Origin: Vreelandella neptunia
GTDB taxonomy: Bacteria; Pseudomonadota; Gammaproteobacteria; Pseudomonadales; Halomonadaceae
Assembly: GCF_000712975.1 (NCBI RefSeq)
Contig: NZ_JHQL01000007.1
Span: 1-64,000 of the forward strand
DNA: 64,000 nucleotides
Reading direction: 5' to 3'
Both the position numbers and the translations under genes were made by a program. This document shows, piece after piece, positions 61,925 through 64,000 of the stretch. The notes under the pieces are model-generated. The model did not search any database and was not told the origin of the DNA. It saw nothing but the letters and a program-made list of their open reading frames with translations. How positions within the stretch are numbered: the first letter of the stretch is position 1; every line of letters begins with the position of its first letter.

Positions 61925-63223
61925 TTAATTTTGAGGGCACCAATGGCGTTGGCGATAGTGGTAATAGTAGGCAATCAGTACCGCTGAGCGTGTGAGCATA
62001 AAGAGCGAAAAGGCTAGCCACAAACCATGGTTGCCAAGCCCTTGAAAAAGCCACCAAGCAGGTAAGTAAACTGCTAAACCGGTAAAAATGCTGTTGCGCA
62101 TTTCGCGCACGGCGGTAGTGCCAATAAAGACGCCGTCGAGTAAATAGCTCCATACGGCAATCAATGGCATCACTATCATCCACGGCAGGTAGCTCGCGGC
62201 GGTAGCACGAACTTCTGCTAGCCCTGTCAGCAGGGCGACTAAGTAATTTCCGCCTAATGCGAAGGCAAGGGTGGCTGCCGTGGCTGTCCATAACGAGAAA
62301 CGCGCAGCCGCTCGAACGGTTGCGGCAAATTCACCCCAGTCTCGGCGCCCATAGGCGCGCCCCACCAGCGATTCCGCCGCGTGGGCGAAGCCATCGAGTG
62401 CATAGCTAGTCAGCATAATAAATTGCAACAGCACGGCATTAGCGGCTAATACAGTGTCGCCCTGGCGCGCTCCTTGAGCGGTAAAAAAGGCCATGGCAAA
62501 CAGCAGCCCTAAGGTGCGCACAAACAAATTGGCGTTAACACTAAATAGCGCTGAATAGGCTGATAGCACCAAAAGACGCTGCCGTTGAAAGCAGCCTTCC
62601 AGATGGCCAAGCTGGCGTAGGACTAAATAGCCACCAAAGGTGAGCGCGCTATAGTCGGCAATTACGCTGGCCAGGGCAACGCCGCCGCTGGTCATTCCTA
62701 GCCCCACCACAAACCAAAGATCGAGCACGATATTGACGCTGTTGGTCAGCACTAAAATCATTAGCGTGACGCGGGCATTCTGTTGGCCCAAAAACCAACC
62801 GAGGATGGCGTAGTTCGCAAGCACTGCCGGGGCTGACCAAAGCCGTATTTCAGCATACTCACGTGCCAGTGGCGTCGCCGCTTCGCTGCCATCTAACAGC
62901 CATAGGCCGAGCGAAATCAGCGGCGAGCCAAAGATAATCAGCAGTGCGCCAATAACGAACGCCATAATGAGTGACTGACCTAGCAAGTTGCGCACATCGC
63001 TATGCGCTTCGCGCCCAATTGCCTGGGCCACTAGGCCGGTGGTGCCCATGCGTAGAAAACCAAATCCCCAGTAGAGGAAGCTAAATAGCGTTGCACCGAG
63101 GGTCACGGCAGCCAAATAGCGAGAGTCGGGCAGATGCCCGACGACCGCCGTATCAACCAGGCCCAATAAGGGAACGGTTATATTCGAAAGAATAATGGGC
63201 CAAGCAAGGGTCCAAATACGCAC
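61925..63223 (-). CDS. MATE-family efflux protein (DinF-like)
   Basis: 432 aa, 12 membrane helices in two MatE halves. IWTLAWPIILSNITVPLLGLVDTAVVGHL at the start is typical of the DinF subgroup, and the Asp in VDTAVVGH is the ion-coupling residue. It exports organic cations or relieves oxidative stress; no substrate is known. The start region abuts the ferredoxin gene (11 bp). Confidence 0.92.
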   Translation of the reverse strand: MRIWTLAWPIILSNITVPLLGLVDTAVVGHLPDSRYLAAVTLGATLFSFLYWGFGFLRMGTTGLVAQAIGREAHSDVRNLLGQSLIMAFVIGALLIIFGSPLISLGLWLLDGSEAATPLAREYAEIRLWSAPAVLANYAILGWFLGQQNARVTLMILVLTNSVNIVLDLWFVVGLGMTSGGVALASVIADYSALTFGGYLVLRQLGHLEGCFQRQRLLVLSAYSALFSVNANLFVRTLGLLFAMAFFTAQGARQGDTVLAANAVLLQFIMLTSYALDGFAHAAESLVGRAYGRRDWGEFAATVRAAARFSLWTATAATLAFALGGNYLVALLTGLAEVRATAASYLPWMIVMPLIAVWSYLLDGVFIGTTAVREMRNSIFTGLAVYLPAWWLFQGLGNHGLWLAFSLFMLTRSAVLIAYYYHYRQRHWCPQN

Positions 63224-63234
63224 GTCTTAGGGCT

Positions 63235-63492
<258 letters not shown>

Positions 63493-63555
63493 TCACGAAT
63501 GGCTTAACGCCCAGGTAGTGATATACCTGAGCGTTTTACTCAACATTATCGATAG

Positions 63556-64000
<445 letters not shown>

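Noticed and set aside
61854..62291. 145-codon minus-strand frame at the 3' end of the MATE gene
   Set aside because: It overlaps the MATE gene in another frame on the same strand and has an Arg/Ser-rich composition typical of a shifted frame.

Overview
The window looks like a chromosome segment of a halophilic gammaproteobacterium, most likely Halomonas/Vreelandella (Halomonadaceae). This is inferred from the gene content: a stand-alone ectoine hydroxylase (EctD), a manganese catalase, a Pseudomonas-type homoserine kinase, SelD-SelU, and gene neighbours of the Halomonas/Pseudomonas kind. No database search was possible.

Layout. 1-400: tail of an rRNA operon (5S rRNA and its terminator), then an extragenic palindrome and a hairpin that resembles an IS end. 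408-15159: housekeeping genes (hisC; an NlpE-like lipoprotein; radA; selD-selU; a glutamine-amidotransferase-like protein without its catalytic cysteine; a DUF416 gene; an outer-membrane-like protein; the hisB-hisH-hisA-hisF cluster; a PanZ-like GNAT gene followed by asmA; mutY-yggX). 15289-15705: a tRNA cluster (Phe, Gln, Thr) with its own promoter and terminator.

15593-27046: an apparently complete filamentous prophage (Inoviridae-like) integrated in the 3' end of tRNA-Thr. It is bounded by 131-bp direct repeats that differ at two positions, and the repeat-to-repeat unit is 11,323 bp. Read on the minus strand, its core follows the Ff (M13) gene order: DNA-binding protein (V), two tiny membrane proteins (VII/IX positions), major coat (VIII), terminator, adsorption protein (III), VI, Zot-like ATPase (I), secretin (IV), replication initiator (II), followed by a tyrosine integrase. 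An AlpA-like gene and a divergent XRE repressor flank a perfect 16-bp palindrome, which forms a probable switch. Behind the repressor lies an AT-rich operon of three overlapping membrane-protein genes of unknown function. It is the best candidate for an undescribed accessory (exclusion or defence) system. A nested 155-nt inverted repeat at 23721-23875 may be the replication origin or packaging signal.

27085-31178: stress genes and a poorly conserved zone: a META-domain lipoprotein, Mn-catalase, a frameshifted ferritin-like DUF892 gene, a 17-bp tandem repeat, a 1-kb AT-rich gap, a 14-bp tandem repeat and an AT-rich Crp-family regulator. 31388-39105: ectD, an FAH-family hydrolase, speA-thrB and polA. 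39235-46492: a ferric-iron ABC transporter (fbpA, fbpC, fbpB; candidate Fur box) and a TRAP transporter (dctP-dctQ-dctM). 46825-64000: tmcA, pepD, dps, glycerate kinase, an operon of two lipoproteins with DUF1007 and a NicO metal exporter, a HIT protein, an entericidin-like peptide, an I78 inhibitor-like lipoprotein, a LysE exporter divergent from a MocR-type regulator, a voltage-sensor-like membrane protein, an acyl-CoA thioesterase, an AtoE-type transporter, a MATE exporter, a ferredoxin, and coaD cut by the window edge.
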